A stretch of 8,230 nt of DNA from Nitrospirota bacterium (GTDB lineage Bacteria; Nitrospinota; Nitrospinia; Nitrospinales; Nitrospinaceae). The number at the start of each line of letters is the position of its first letter. Position 1 is the stretch's first letter. This document shows positions 1-5,893 of this stretch, in pieces. The stretch covers positions 1 to 8,230 of the forward strand of contig QIDN01000263.1 in assembly GCA_003229345.1 (NCBI GenBank). Direction: 5' to 3'. Below the pieces are notes generated by a model, which was given only the letters and a program-made list of their open reading frames with translations, was not told the DNA's origin and searched no databases. A program made the position numbers and the translations under genes.

Positions 1-51
1 AGGAGCCCATTTTTGAGCTTGAGGGAAAAGGATGTGGAGCGCTGGAAATAA
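1..51 (+). CDS. Possible C-terminal tail of an upstream gene (partial)
   Basis: One plus-strand frame is open from the left edge to a TAA at 49-51 and gives a 16-residue tail ending in SLREKDVERWK. It looks like an amphipathic charged helix, which is common at protein ends. The other two plus frames give a stop at 13-15 or a longer tail of unlikely composition. No family can be recognised from 16 residues, and the minus strand is also open over this short stretch, so the call is tentative. Confidence 0.25.
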   Translation, partial: RSPFLSLREKDVERWK

Positions 52-199
52 CACGCAGGAGTAAACCACAAGGCCTCCTATCGGTCCCTTCAATCCCCAG
101 GTTCCTCGGAAATCGGTTTTTTTAAACATCCGCGCTCATAAATTCGATGAATGATACGATGGATCGTTTTACGGCAATCTCGATATCTTTTCGTGATAC

Positions 200-205
200 T
201 ATACT
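200..205 (+). promoter_or_regulatory. Possible -10 box for the pentapeptide gene
   Basis: TATACT matches the sigma70 -10 consensus at five of six positions and lies 40 nt before the GTG start. No good -35 is seen 16-18 bp upstream (the bases there read roughly AATCTCG), so this would be a weak or activator-dependent promoter. Confidence 0.3.
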
Positions 206-231
206 CGGCTTTAATGCACCACAAAGTCAAC

Positions 232-236
232 AGGAG
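232..236 (+). promoter_or_regulatory. Ribosome binding site fixing the GTG start at 245
   Basis: AGGAG stands 8 nt before the GTG at 245. It is the only good Shine-Dalgarno sequence near the beginning of the frame and supports GTG rather than the in-frame GTG two codons later. Confidence 0.7.
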
Positions 237-244
237 CCTGTATC

Positions 245-1132
245 GTGGAAGTGAATATATCCGCCTGGAAGGACCAAGGCCTGTCGGATAGCGAAATTAA
301 AAAGAAGCTCGTTCTCTCCAAGCATAATTTGGTAAACAGTAACCTGAGCGAAATCAGCATCAAGGGAGCCAACCTTTCGCAGGGGAATCTCATGCGCGCC
401 AATATGAGAAAAGCGGATCTCACGGAGGTGGATTTCCGTGGCGCCGACATGATGGGAGCTCTCTTTGAAGGGAGTAATTTGACCGGTACCTTGTTTACCG
501 GCAACCATATGACCCAGGCGGTGTTTAACGAAGCCCGGCTTGATCGGGCCAACCTGAGCGGAACCAATCTGGCCAACTCCGTTTTCAAATGGGCAAAAAT
601 AACAGGCACTGTTTTCACCAAAGCCGTCATGACCCAGGCCGTGCTCACCGGTACCGAAATGGATCGGGTTAATTTCATCAAGGCCGATATAACCCATGGA
701 AGTTTTCGCGAAGCCGTAATGAAAGGTGCCCAATTCAGCTTTGCCAAATGCGTTCGCACGGATTTCCGCGAAACGGAAATTGAGGGAAGCGATTTTTCCC
801 AGGCCGATCTCGGCCAGGCCGACTTCCGAGTGTCCACGATCTCTCAAACTAAATTTAACGGTGCCAATTTAAGCCAGTCCAATTTTACCAGCGCAGAAAT
901 GGATGCGGTCGATTTTAGCGAGGCCAATCTGGAGGAGGCTGATTTTACCGACGCCGACTTAAAGGGAGTGATTTTTAAAGGCGCGCAACTGGGCCGGGCG
1001 AATCTCGAATCCATCTCCAACCTTTCCTGTGAGCAAATCAATCTTGCCAAAATCGACAAGCACACCAAACTTCCGCCTCATCTGGAAGTGATCTGGGAGG
1101 GAAAAAAGTTTGAATGCAAATTGCGGCAGTAA
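245..1132 (+). CDS. Pentapeptide-repeat protein (long right-handed beta-helix)
   Basis: The product is a 295-residue cytoplasmic protein with no signal peptide or membrane segment. Residues 22-256 are 47 consecutive A(D/N)LXX-type pentapeptides without a break. Central residues fall every five positions from L24 to L254, and the i-2 position is almost always A, S, T, V or G. Four pentapeptides make one square coil, so the model is nearly 12 coils of right-handed beta-helix. Phenylalanine occupies 17 of 24 centres in one alternating set and none of 23 in the other, which is filled by L, M, I and one C (C169). A short polar N-terminus (1-21, with W8) and a C-terminal segment (257-295, containing CEQI and TKLPPHL) probably cap the helix; TKLP-like tails are common in this family. 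The start is GTG with AGGAG 8 nt upstream. The gene stands alone. Some family members bind DNA gyrase (Qnr, MfpA), but nothing here shows that function, and the biochemical role is unknown. Confidence 0.95.
   Translation: MEVNISAWKDQGLSDSEIKKKLVLSKHNLVNSNLSEISIKGANLSQGNLMRANMRKADLTEVDFRGADMMGALFEGSNLTGTLFTGNHMTQAVFNEARLDRANLSGTNLANSVFKWAKITGTVFTKAVMTQAVLTGTEMDRVNFIKADITHGSFREAVMKGAQFSFAKCVRTDFRETEIEGSDFSQADLGQADFRVSTISQTKFNGANLSQSNFTSAEMDAVDFSEANLEEADFTDADLKGVIFKGAQLGRANLESISNLSCEQINLAKIDKHTKLPPHLEVIWEGKKFECKLRQ
485..724 (+). repeat. Tandem 120-bp (40-residue) units inside the pentapeptide gene
   Basis: Residues 81-120 and 121-160 match at 14 of 40 positions, including GT.FT, MTQAV and the D-R-x-N stretch. 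At DNA level ATGACCCAGGC occurs at 509-519 and again at 629-639, and GATCGGG at 542-548 and 662-668, each exactly 120 bp apart. Forty residues are two full beta-helix coils, so this looks like duplication of a two-coil unit. Some similarity is forced by the repeat consensus itself. Confidence 0.6.
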
Positions 1133-1224
1133 TTTTAATCCACATTAATCCTTAATATTCAATTAATTAGGTAAGAGAGACTTTGGCTTTTGAGTTTTCC
1201 CCGGGAAACCGGAAGAACCGAGGG

Positions 1225-1247
1225 TCAGCCAGAGTTGACAAGGCTGA
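1225..1247. repeat. Interrupted dyad TCAGCC-N11-GGCTGA around the -35 box
   Basis: TCAGCC at 1225-1230 is the exact reverse complement of GGCTGA at 1242-1247, and the 11-nt centre contains TTGACA. Five T follow at 1252-1256, four bases after the second arm. It could therefore be a weak terminator of the pentapeptide gene, a regulator binding site over the promoter, or both. Confidence 0.45.
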
Positions 1248-1263
1248 GGTATTTTTCTACTAT
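1235..1263 (+). promoter_or_regulatory. Sigma70-type promoter for rpiB-glyA-nrdR
   Basis: A perfect -35 TTGACA (1235-1240) is followed after exactly 17 bp by TACTAT (1258-1263), which matches the -10 consensus at four positions including the conserved first two and last two bases. Transcription would start near 1270 and leave a leader of about 190 nt before rpiB. This is the strongest promoter-like site in the window. Confidence 0.6.
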
Positions 1264-1419
1264 CCATAGCAGAGAACTTTTTCCATGGAATCCAAGCCCG
1301 TAGAATCGGTATCGGGCGCTCAAGGATGCCTCCCATTTGAGAACCATTGTCATTCTTTTCCGAACTTGAGACCACTCATCTCTAGCATTCCTCTCGCGTT
1401 TATTCGAACTGACAATAAT

Positions 1420-1442
1420 CGGGTCCATTCGATGGTCGCCCG
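1420..1442 (+). promoter_or_regulatory. Leader hairpin just before the rpiB ribosome site
   Basis: CGGG (1420-1423) pairs with CCCG (1439-1442) and CCAT (1425-1428) pairs with ATGG (1432-1435) across a TCG loop, with a small internal loop of T against TCG. It ends 4 nt before the AGAGG ribosome site at 1447-1451. There is no T run, so it is not a terminator. It may affect translation or RNA stability. Confidence 0.35.
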
Positions 1443-1462
1443 GAACAGAGGCTTAAAAACAC

Positions 1463-1942
1463 ATGAACAGAGATTTGAAGATTAGCAAGATTGTCATTGC
1501 CTCCGACCATGCAGGTTTTGAGTTGAAAGAAAGTATCACAGAATGCCTGAGAGGGGACGGTATCTCAATCGAAGATCTTGGGCCGAGCAATTCCGACCGG
1601 GTGGATTACCCCGATTATGGAATCAAACTTGCCAAAGCGGTTTCGGATGATGAAAGCCTGAATGGCATCGTGATCTGCGGAACGGGTATCGGCATGTCCA
1701 TCGTGGTCAATCGGTTCCCGAAGGTCCGGGGCACCTTGTGTTCGGATGTGTATACCGCCAAACTGTGCCGACAGCATAACGACTCCAATGTCCTGATTCT
1801 TGGAGGCCGCGTGGTGGGCAGCGGATTGGCCCATGAGATCGTCAACACTTGGCTGGCAACTCCGTTTGAAGGCGGCCGCCACAGTGAACGTCTGAAAAAA
1901 ATAGATGAAATCGAAAACATGTTAATCAAGGGAGAACTGTAA
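1463..1942 (+). CDS. rpiB: Ribose-5-phosphate isomerase B
   Basis: RpiB interconverts ribose 5-phosphate and ribulose 5-phosphate in the non-oxidative pentose phosphate pathway, in the cytoplasm. The 159-residue product belongs to the RpiB/LacAB family, whose members are usually about 145-150 residues. It has SDHAG near the N-terminus (14-18), the catalytic-cysteine loop CGTGIGMSI with C72 and T74, RQHNDSNVL with H105, and the C-terminal GGRHSERLKKI segment that binds phosphate in the family. The ATG at 1463 has AGAGG 11 nt upstream and starts about seven residues before the first beta strand. It is the first gene of a tight operon, with the glyA start one base after its TAA. Allose-6-phosphate isomerisation is a known side activity of the family; the neighbours glyA and nrdR fit a housekeeping pentose role better. 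Confidence 0.95.
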   Translation: MNRDLKISKIVIASDHAGFELKESITECLRGDGISIEDLGPSNSDRVDYPDYGIKLAKAVSDDESLNGIVICGTGIGMSIVVNRFPKVRGTLCSDVYTAKLCRQHNDSNVLILGGRVVGSGLAHEIVNTWLATPFEGGRHSERLKKIDEIENMLIKGEL

Positions 1943-1943
1943 A

Positions 1944-3197
1944 TTGTCACTCTTATCAGATTTCGATCCGGATATTTCAAACGCCATCAAGGGGGAGATC
2001 GAGCGGGAACACTTTACCCTGGAGATGATTGCTTCCGAAAACTTTGTCAGCCCCCAGGTGTTGGAAGCTCTGGGATCGGTGATGACCAATAAATACGCCG
2101 AAGGGTATCCCAACAAACGTTACTATGGCGGGTGCCGTTACGTCGACGTGGCCGAACAGTTGGCCATCGACCGGGCCAAGCAAATCTTCGGGGCCGAGCA
2201 TGTAAATGTGCAGCCGCATTCCGGTTCGCAGGCCAATATGGCGGTCTATCATGCGGCTCTGCAACATGGCGATACCGTCCTGGGCATGAACCTGTCGCAT
2301 GGCGGGCACCTGACGCATGGTTCGCCGGTGAACTTTTCCGGTTACAGCTACAAGTTCTTTCAGTACGGGCTCAACAAGGATACTGAATTGATTGATTACG
2401 ACGAAGTGGAACGCTTGGCCAAGGAACACAAACCGAAGATGATCGTCGTCGGTGCCAGTGCCTATCCACGAGTCATCGACGCCAAACGATTTCGCGACAT
2501 CGCCGATGAAGTCGGCGCGAAAATCATGACGGATATTGCCCATCCCGCTGGCCTGATCGCGGCCAAGCTGTATCCTTCACCCATCCCGTATTCAGAGTTC
2601 GTCACCACCACCACACATAAAACCATGCGCGGACCGCGCGGCGGCATGATTCTATGCCGGGAGGAATTCGCCAAAGAAGTGAACAAGAAAATATTCCCCG
2701 GTATTCAGGGCGGACCACTCATGCATGTGATCGCCGCTAAAGCAGTGGCCTTTAAAGAAGCACTCAACCCGGATTTCGTAGCGTATCAAAAGCAGGTCAT
2801 CAAAAACGCGCAATGTCTGGCGGACTTTCTCAAAGACAACGGTTATAAAGTGGTCAGTGGCGGCACGGATACCCACTTGATCCTGGTCGATTTGACGCCG
2901 CAGGACATTACCGGCAAAGCCGCTGAAGAGGCGCTTGATCTGGCTGGCATCACCGTCAATAAAAATACCGTCCCCTTTGAGACCCGGAGTCCCTTCGTCA
3001 CCTCCGGCATTCGCATCGGCACTCCGGCCCTCACCACCCGGGGCATGAAGGAAAAGGAGATGAAACAGATCGGGGAAATGATGAGCGGCATTTTAGAGCG
3101 AATAGATGACAAGGAATTAATCGAGCAAACCCGCCTGAAGGTACGGGGACTGTGCGAACAATTTCCCTTTCACATGGAAATGGCTGACAAATACTGA
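1944..3197 (+). CDS. glyA: Serine hydroxymethyltransferase
   Basis: GlyA is a PLP enzyme that converts serine and tetrahydrofolate to glycine and 5,10-methylene-tetrahydrofolate, the main source of one-carbon units. The 417-residue length is typical of bacterial forms. Landmarks are LEMIASENF-like residues 26-34, YAEGYPNKRYYGG (51-63), the PLP-contact TDIAHPAG with D197 and H200, and TTTTHKTMRGPRGG with the PLP lysine K226. The C-terminal domain has the SPFVTSGIRIGTPALTTRG signature (349-367). The start is an unusual TTG at 1944, one base after the rpiB stop. It is supported by AAGGGAG 9 nt upstream and by the family's usual N-terminus (MSLL..DP.I..AI). The tight junction suggests translational coupling to rpiB. 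Because this organism makes ALA from glutamate, the glycine formed here is not the heme precursor. Confidence 0.98.
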   Translation: MSLLSDFDPDISNAIKGEIEREHFTLEMIASENFVSPQVLEALGSVMTNKYAEGYPNKRYYGGCRYVDVAEQLAIDRAKQIFGAEHVNVQPHSGSQANMAVYHAALQHGDTVLGMNLSHGGHLTHGSPVNFSGYSYKFFQYGLNKDTELIDYDEVERLAKEHKPKMIVVGASAYPRVIDAKRFRDIADEVGAKIMTDIAHPAGLIAAKLYPSPIPYSEFVTTTTHKTMRGPRGGMILCREEFAKEVNKKIFPGIQGGPLMHVIAAKAVAFKEALNPDFVAYQKQVIKNAQCLADFLKDNGYKVVSGGTDTHLILVDLTPQDITGKAAEEALDLAGITVNKNTVPFETRSPFVTSGIRIGTPALTTRGMKEKEMKQIGEMMSGILERIDDKELIEQTRLKVRGLCEQFPFHMEMADKY

Positions 3198-3203
3198 TCC
3201 CCT

Positions 3204-3665
3204 ATGAAATGCCCTAACTGCTCGAACATGGAAAACAAGGTGGTCGATTCCCGTACCAACCGGGATGGCGACCTGACCCGCCGCCGCCGCGAATGCCTGA
3301 ATTGCGGCGAGCGATTCACCACTTATGAACGCATCGAAAAAACGCCGCTCTTCGTCGTCAAGCAGGACGGGCGGCGCGAGGAATTCAACCGCGACAAGAT
3401 ATTGTCCGGGGTGCAGAAAGCCTGTCAGAAACGGCCCGTTAGTGTCGAGCAGATGGAAAAGCTGGTCGACGAAATCGAGCGGTATTTTCAGGAATCCGGC
3501 GAAAAGGAGATATCAGCGGTGTCGGTTGGCGAAAGAGTGGTCAAGGAACTATACAATCTGGACAGCGTCGCCTACGTCCGGTTCGCTTCCGTTTACCGTG
3601 ATTTCAAGGACGTCAACGAATTCATGGCGGAGCTCAAAGGCATTATCAAAAATAAGGAAAATTGA
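3204..3665 (+). CDS. nrdR: Transcriptional repressor NrdR
   Basis: NrdR represses ribonucleotide reductase genes and senses ATP/dATP. The 153-residue product has the family's two parts. The N-terminal zinc ribbon has C3, C6, C31 and C34 with the DNA-contacting basic run RRRRE (26-30) and FTTYERIE (38-45). The ATP-cone domain (about 49-139) begins with LFVVKQDGRREEFNRDKI and contains the VAYVRFASVYRDF signature (122-134). Length is normal. The ATG lies 6 nt after the glyA TGA, and no clear Shine-Dalgarno sequence precedes it, so coupling to glyA is likely. glyA-nrdR neighbourhoods are common in bacteria. No ribonucleotide reductase gene and no obvious NrdR box is in the window, so its targets are elsewhere. 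Confidence 0.97.
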   Translation: MKCPNCSNMENKVVDSRTNRDGDLTRRRRECLNCGERFTTYERIEKTPLFVVKQDGRREEFNRDKILSGVQKACQKRPVSVEQMEKLVDEIERYFQESGEKEISAVSVGERVVKELYNLDSVAYVRFASVYRDFKDVNEFMAELKGIIKNKEN

Positions 3666-3757
3666 GCCACGGCCTATCGTCGCATTATCAAGCTCTCCTC
3701 CCGATTCCCAAACCGCACGTAACCCATTCAATTTTAAGCGTTTTCTTCCCTAAGTTA

Positions 3758-3786
3758 TTGAATATCTAGGGTTAAAGTGATAGCAT
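3758..3786 (+). promoter_or_regulatory. Extended -10 promoter candidate for the hem operon
   Basis: TTGAAT (3758-3763, four of six -35 matches) is followed after 17 bp by TAGCAT (3781-3786, four of six -10 matches), with TG one base before it (TGATAGCAT), the extended -10 pattern. It lies 38 nt before the next ATG. The -10 sits in the centre of the dyad at 3770-3802, so factor binding or cruciform formation there would block it. Confidence 0.4.
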
Positions 3787-3802
3787 TATCAGTTCTTTAA
3801 CC
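3770..3802. repeat. 33-nt two-part dyad upstream of the hem operon
   Basis: GGTTAAAG (3770-3777) is the exact complement of CTTTAACC (3795-3802), and inside it TGATA (3778-3782) is the exact complement of TATCA (3787-3791). This gives 13 bp of stem, a GCAT tetraloop and a three-base GTT bulge. Seven T follow at 3810-3816, seven bases after the stem. It may be an imperfect intrinsic terminator or attenuator, or an operator covering the promoter. Confidence 0.65.
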
Positions 3803-3824
3803 GCATACGTTTTTTTGAAAATCG

Positions 3825-4616
3825 ATGAAAATCATCACCTTTAATATTGCGATGATCAGTTATTTGCTGGCATCGCTGGAGTATTTTATTTATCTCGTTT
3901 ACCGGAAACCCGGGGTATCCACGCTGGCGACGGGAACCGTGGTGGTGGGACTGTTATCGCATACGGCGATCATCGGGCTTCGTTCTCAGGAAACGGGGCA
4001 TGGACCCTACACCACCTCCTTTGAAGTGGCTGTTTTCCTGTCGTGGCTGGTGGTGGTAGTTTATTGTTTCACCCATTGGAGATATAAGATCAAGGACCTG
4101 GGATCGTTCGTCATCCCGGTGGCCTTTTTGATCCTGCTCTACGCCACTTTTTTATCGAAGGAAATTGTAAATTTTCCGGAATCGCAATTCCGGGTTTTGC
4201 TGACTCTGCACCGGACATTATCCATTATCGGATTTGCCGCTTTTGCCATTGCGTTTGGGCTTGGGGTCATGTATTTAATTCAAGAAAAACAGGTTAAATC
4301 GAAAAAATTGGGTATGATGTATTTCCGCATGCCCTCGCTGGAATCTTTGGATAATTTGATCTATAAGGCAGTGGCTGTCGGGTTTCCCCTGTTCACGCTG
4401 GGGTTTTTGACAGGAGCCATCTGGAACATCAAGATGAGCCAGGCGTCACTGTTTTCTTTGGACCTGGTTGCCATCTGGCCACTGGTCATTGGGTGGGTAC
4501 TATACGGTTTGGTATTTTTTGGACGGTCCCGGATGGGATGGCGCGGTAAGAAAATCGCCCAGGGTTCGGTGATCGGTTTTGTAACTGTGATGTTAAGCAT
4601 TCTTTTGCACGTTTGA
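3825..4616 (+). CDS. CcsA/HemX-family integral membrane protein with degenerate WWD motif
   Basis: The product is a 263-residue inner-membrane protein with about eight hydrophobic segments (roughly 5-25, 34-51, 65-85, 93-110, 125-152, 181-200, 214-232, 245-262). The order of motifs is that of the cytochrome c assembly (CcsA/CcmC/HemX) family: GHGPYTTSFE (58-67), a histidine in LLTLHRTLS (H129), MPSLESLDNLIYKAV (169-183), GFPLFTLGFLTGAIW (186-200), then VLYGL and GWRGKK (238-243). The WWD segment, normally WG.YWSWDPKE.W, reads QASLFSLDLVAIW (206-218): only D213 and the distal W218 remain. CcsA enzymes use those tryptophans to present heme. Bacillus HemX, of the same superfamily and next to hemA, instead lowers HemA levels. 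Position directly before hemA and loss of the motif favour a HemX-like role (inference). The ATG at 3825 has no clear ribosome site. The stop nearly touches hemA. Confidence 0.85.
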   Translation: MKIITFNIAMISYLLASLEYFIYLVYRKPGVSTLATGTVVVGLLSHTAIIGLRSQETGHGPYTTSFEVAVFLSWLVVVVYCFTHWRYKIKDLGSFVIPVAFLILLYATFLSKEIVNFPESQFRVLLTLHRTLSIIGFAAFAIAFGLGVMYLIQEKQVKSKKLGMMYFRMPSLESLDNLIYKAVAVGFPLFTLGFLTGAIWNIKMSQASLFSLDLVAIWPLVIGWVLYGLVFFGRSRMGWRGKKIAQGSVIGFVTVMLSILLHV

Positions 4617-4618
4617 TT

Positions 4619-5893
4619 ATGGCTGAATCAAATCTTGTCATCGTAGGTGTCAATCACAAAACCACTCCAGTGGAATTGCGGGAAAAGCTCGCCTTCACCA
4701 AGGGGAGTATTGAGGAGTCGACGGAAAAACTCGGGAGCTTTCCGGAAGTCGACGAGAACCTCATTATTTCCACCTGCAATCGCGTGGAAATCTACGCTCG
4801 CGTAAACGATGTCGACAAGGGAATCGATCGCCTGAAGAAGTTTATCTGCGACTTCCACATGATTCCCTACAATATGCTGGACAAACATTTTTACGCGTTC
4901 CGGGAAGAAGAAACGGTGCAGCATTTGTTCCGAGTGTCCTCCAGTCTCGACTCCATGGTGGTCGGGGAGTCACAGATACTGGGGCAGGTAAAGGACGCCT
5001 ACAGCCTGGCCAAATCCCTGCAGACCACCGGCTTGATCCTGAATCAACTATTTGAAAAAGCCTTCAGCGTAGCCAAAAAAATCCGGGAAGAAACCGGCAT
5101 TGCCGAAAGCGCGGTTTCCATCAGTTCGGCAGCGGTGGAGCTGGCCCGGAAAATCTTCGAGGATCTGGAGAGCCACACCATCATGCTGGTCGGCACCGGC
5201 GAAATGGCGGAACTGGCGGCCAAGCATCTGATCTCCTACGGCGTTAAAACTGTGTACGTCGCTAGCCGAACTTATGAACGGGCGACCGCCCTGGCCAAAA
5301 CTCTGAACGGCAGTGCGCTGGACTTTGAGCATTTTAAAACCGAATTGCACAAGGCCGACATCATCATCAGTTCAACCGCCGCGCCTAAATTTATCATCAC
5401 CAAAGAAATGGTTCAGACTGCTATCCATGAACGGAACAACCGGCCCATGTTTTTTATCGACATCGCTGTTCCCCGCGACATCGAGCCGGAGGTGAACGAT
5501 CTTGAAAACGTTTATCTGTATGATATCGATGATCTGCAAAGTGTGGTGAACGCCAACCTTCAGGAGCGGGAAAAAGAAGCAGAACTGGCCATGGGTATTA
5601 TTCAGACGGAAGTCAGCAAATTCAATAATTGGGTGGATTCGTTGGATGCCGTACCGACCATCGTTGAGTTGAGAAAGCGTGCGGAAACGATCCGAGTACA
5701 GGAAATCCAAAAAACCCTCAGGAAAATGACGCATCTCTCGGATGAAGACAAAAACAGCCTTCATCTAATGACCTCATCCATCGTCAATAAAATTCTGCAC
5801 AAACCCACCGTCAACCTTAAAAAGAAAACCCAAACCGCCGAAGGCCGAACTTATCTGAAAGCCATCCGCCACTTGTTTCACCTGGACGACTGA
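4619..5893 (+). CDS. hemA: Glutamyl-tRNA reductase
   Basis: HemA reduces glutamyl-tRNA(Glu) with NADPH to glutamate-1-semialdehyde, the first committed step of the C5 route to heme and other tetrapyrroles. From the ATG at 4619 the product is 424 residues, a normal length. It shows GVNHKTTP (10-17), STCNR with catalytic C53, H102 in the substrate pocket, GESQILGQ (117-124), the NADPH-binding VGTGEMAELAAKHL (191-204), IDIAVPRDIEP (280-290) and the C-terminal dimerisation helix domain (about 320-420). A TTG at 4613 overlapping the previous stop could add two residues. ATG 4619 gives the more usual N-terminus, and neither has a visible Shine-Dalgarno sequence, so translation is probably coupled to the upstream membrane gene. 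It joins hemC with no gap. Confidence 0.97.
   Translation: MAESNLVIVGVNHKTTPVELREKLAFTKGSIEESTEKLGSFPEVDENLIISTCNRVEIYARVNDVDKGIDRLKKFICDFHMIPYNMLDKHFYAFREEETVQHLFRVSSSLDSMVVGESQILGQVKDAYSLAKSLQTTGLILNQLFEKAFSVAKKIREETGIAESAVSISSAAVELARKIFEDLESHTIMLVGTGEMAELAAKHLISYGVKTVYVASRTYERATALAKTLNGSALDFEHFKTELHKADIIISSTAAPKFIITKEMVQTAIHERNNRPMFFIDIAVPRDIEPEVNDLENVYLYDIDDLQSVVNANLQEREKEAELAMGIIQTEVSKFNNWVDSLDAVPTIVELRKRAETIRVQEIQKTLRKMTHLSDEDKNSLHLMTSSIVNKILHKPTVNLKKKTQTAEGRTYLKAIRHLFHLDD

Larger units (their letters stand above)
52..244. other. Intergenic spacer before the pentapeptide gene
   Basis: No convincing gene lies in these 193 bases. They hold three weak signals. The first is an imperfect hairpin at 97-116 (TTC/GAA core, outer CC/GG, mismatches between) followed directly by seven T at 117-123, which could be a poor intrinsic terminator for the gene on the left. 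The second is a 12-bp dyad ACGATGGATCGT at 156-167. The third is a -10-like TATACT at 200-205. None is strong alone. Confidence 0.5.
1133..1462. other. 330-bp non-coding region between the pentapeptide gene and rpiB
   Basis: It starts with AT-rich sequence holding TTAATCC twice (1135-1141, 1145-1151). An interrupted dyad at 1225-1247, a sigma70 promoter at 1235-1263 and a leader of about 190 nt with a hairpin at 1420-1442 follow. Short open frames on both strands have no ribosome site or recognisable composition. I do not recognise a known riboswitch: no glycine, SAM or THF aptamer core is visible by eye. Confidence 0.7.

Noticed and set aside
211..847. Two long antisense open frames (about 207 residues each) opposite the pentapeptide gene
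   Set aside because: The regular 15-base repeat of the plus-strand gene suppresses stops on the other strand. The translations are low-complexity and repetitive, without ribosome sites or family motifs.
1191..1209. TTTTCCCCGGGAAACC as an intrinsic terminator after the pentapeptide gene
   Set aside because: The near-palindrome has no room for a loop of normal size and no T run follows.
1163..1428. Minus-strand open frames of about 70 residues in the 1133-1462 spacer
   Set aside because: They overlap each other in different frames, lack ribosome sites and cross the promoter and leader signals of the plus strand.
1285..1485. 66-residue plus-strand open frame in the rpiB leader
   Set aside because: It has no good ribosome site, an unremarkable composition and runs out of frame into rpiB. 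A leader peptide cannot be supported.
3325..3753. 142-residue frame overlapping nrdR and running into the next spacer
   Set aside because: It is a shifted reading of nrdR, rich in R, S and T, while nrdR itself has all family motifs.
3777..3792. FNR or CRP box within the dyad before the hem operon
   Set aside because: The half-sites GTGAT and ATCAG are separated by six bases. FNR needs TTGAT-N4-ATCAA and CRP needs GTGA-N6-TCAC, and neither fits.
4613..4618. TTG at 4613 as the hemA start
   Set aside because: It would add only two residues and overlaps the preceding stop. The ATG two codons later gives the usual N-terminus. It cannot be excluded, but it is less likely.
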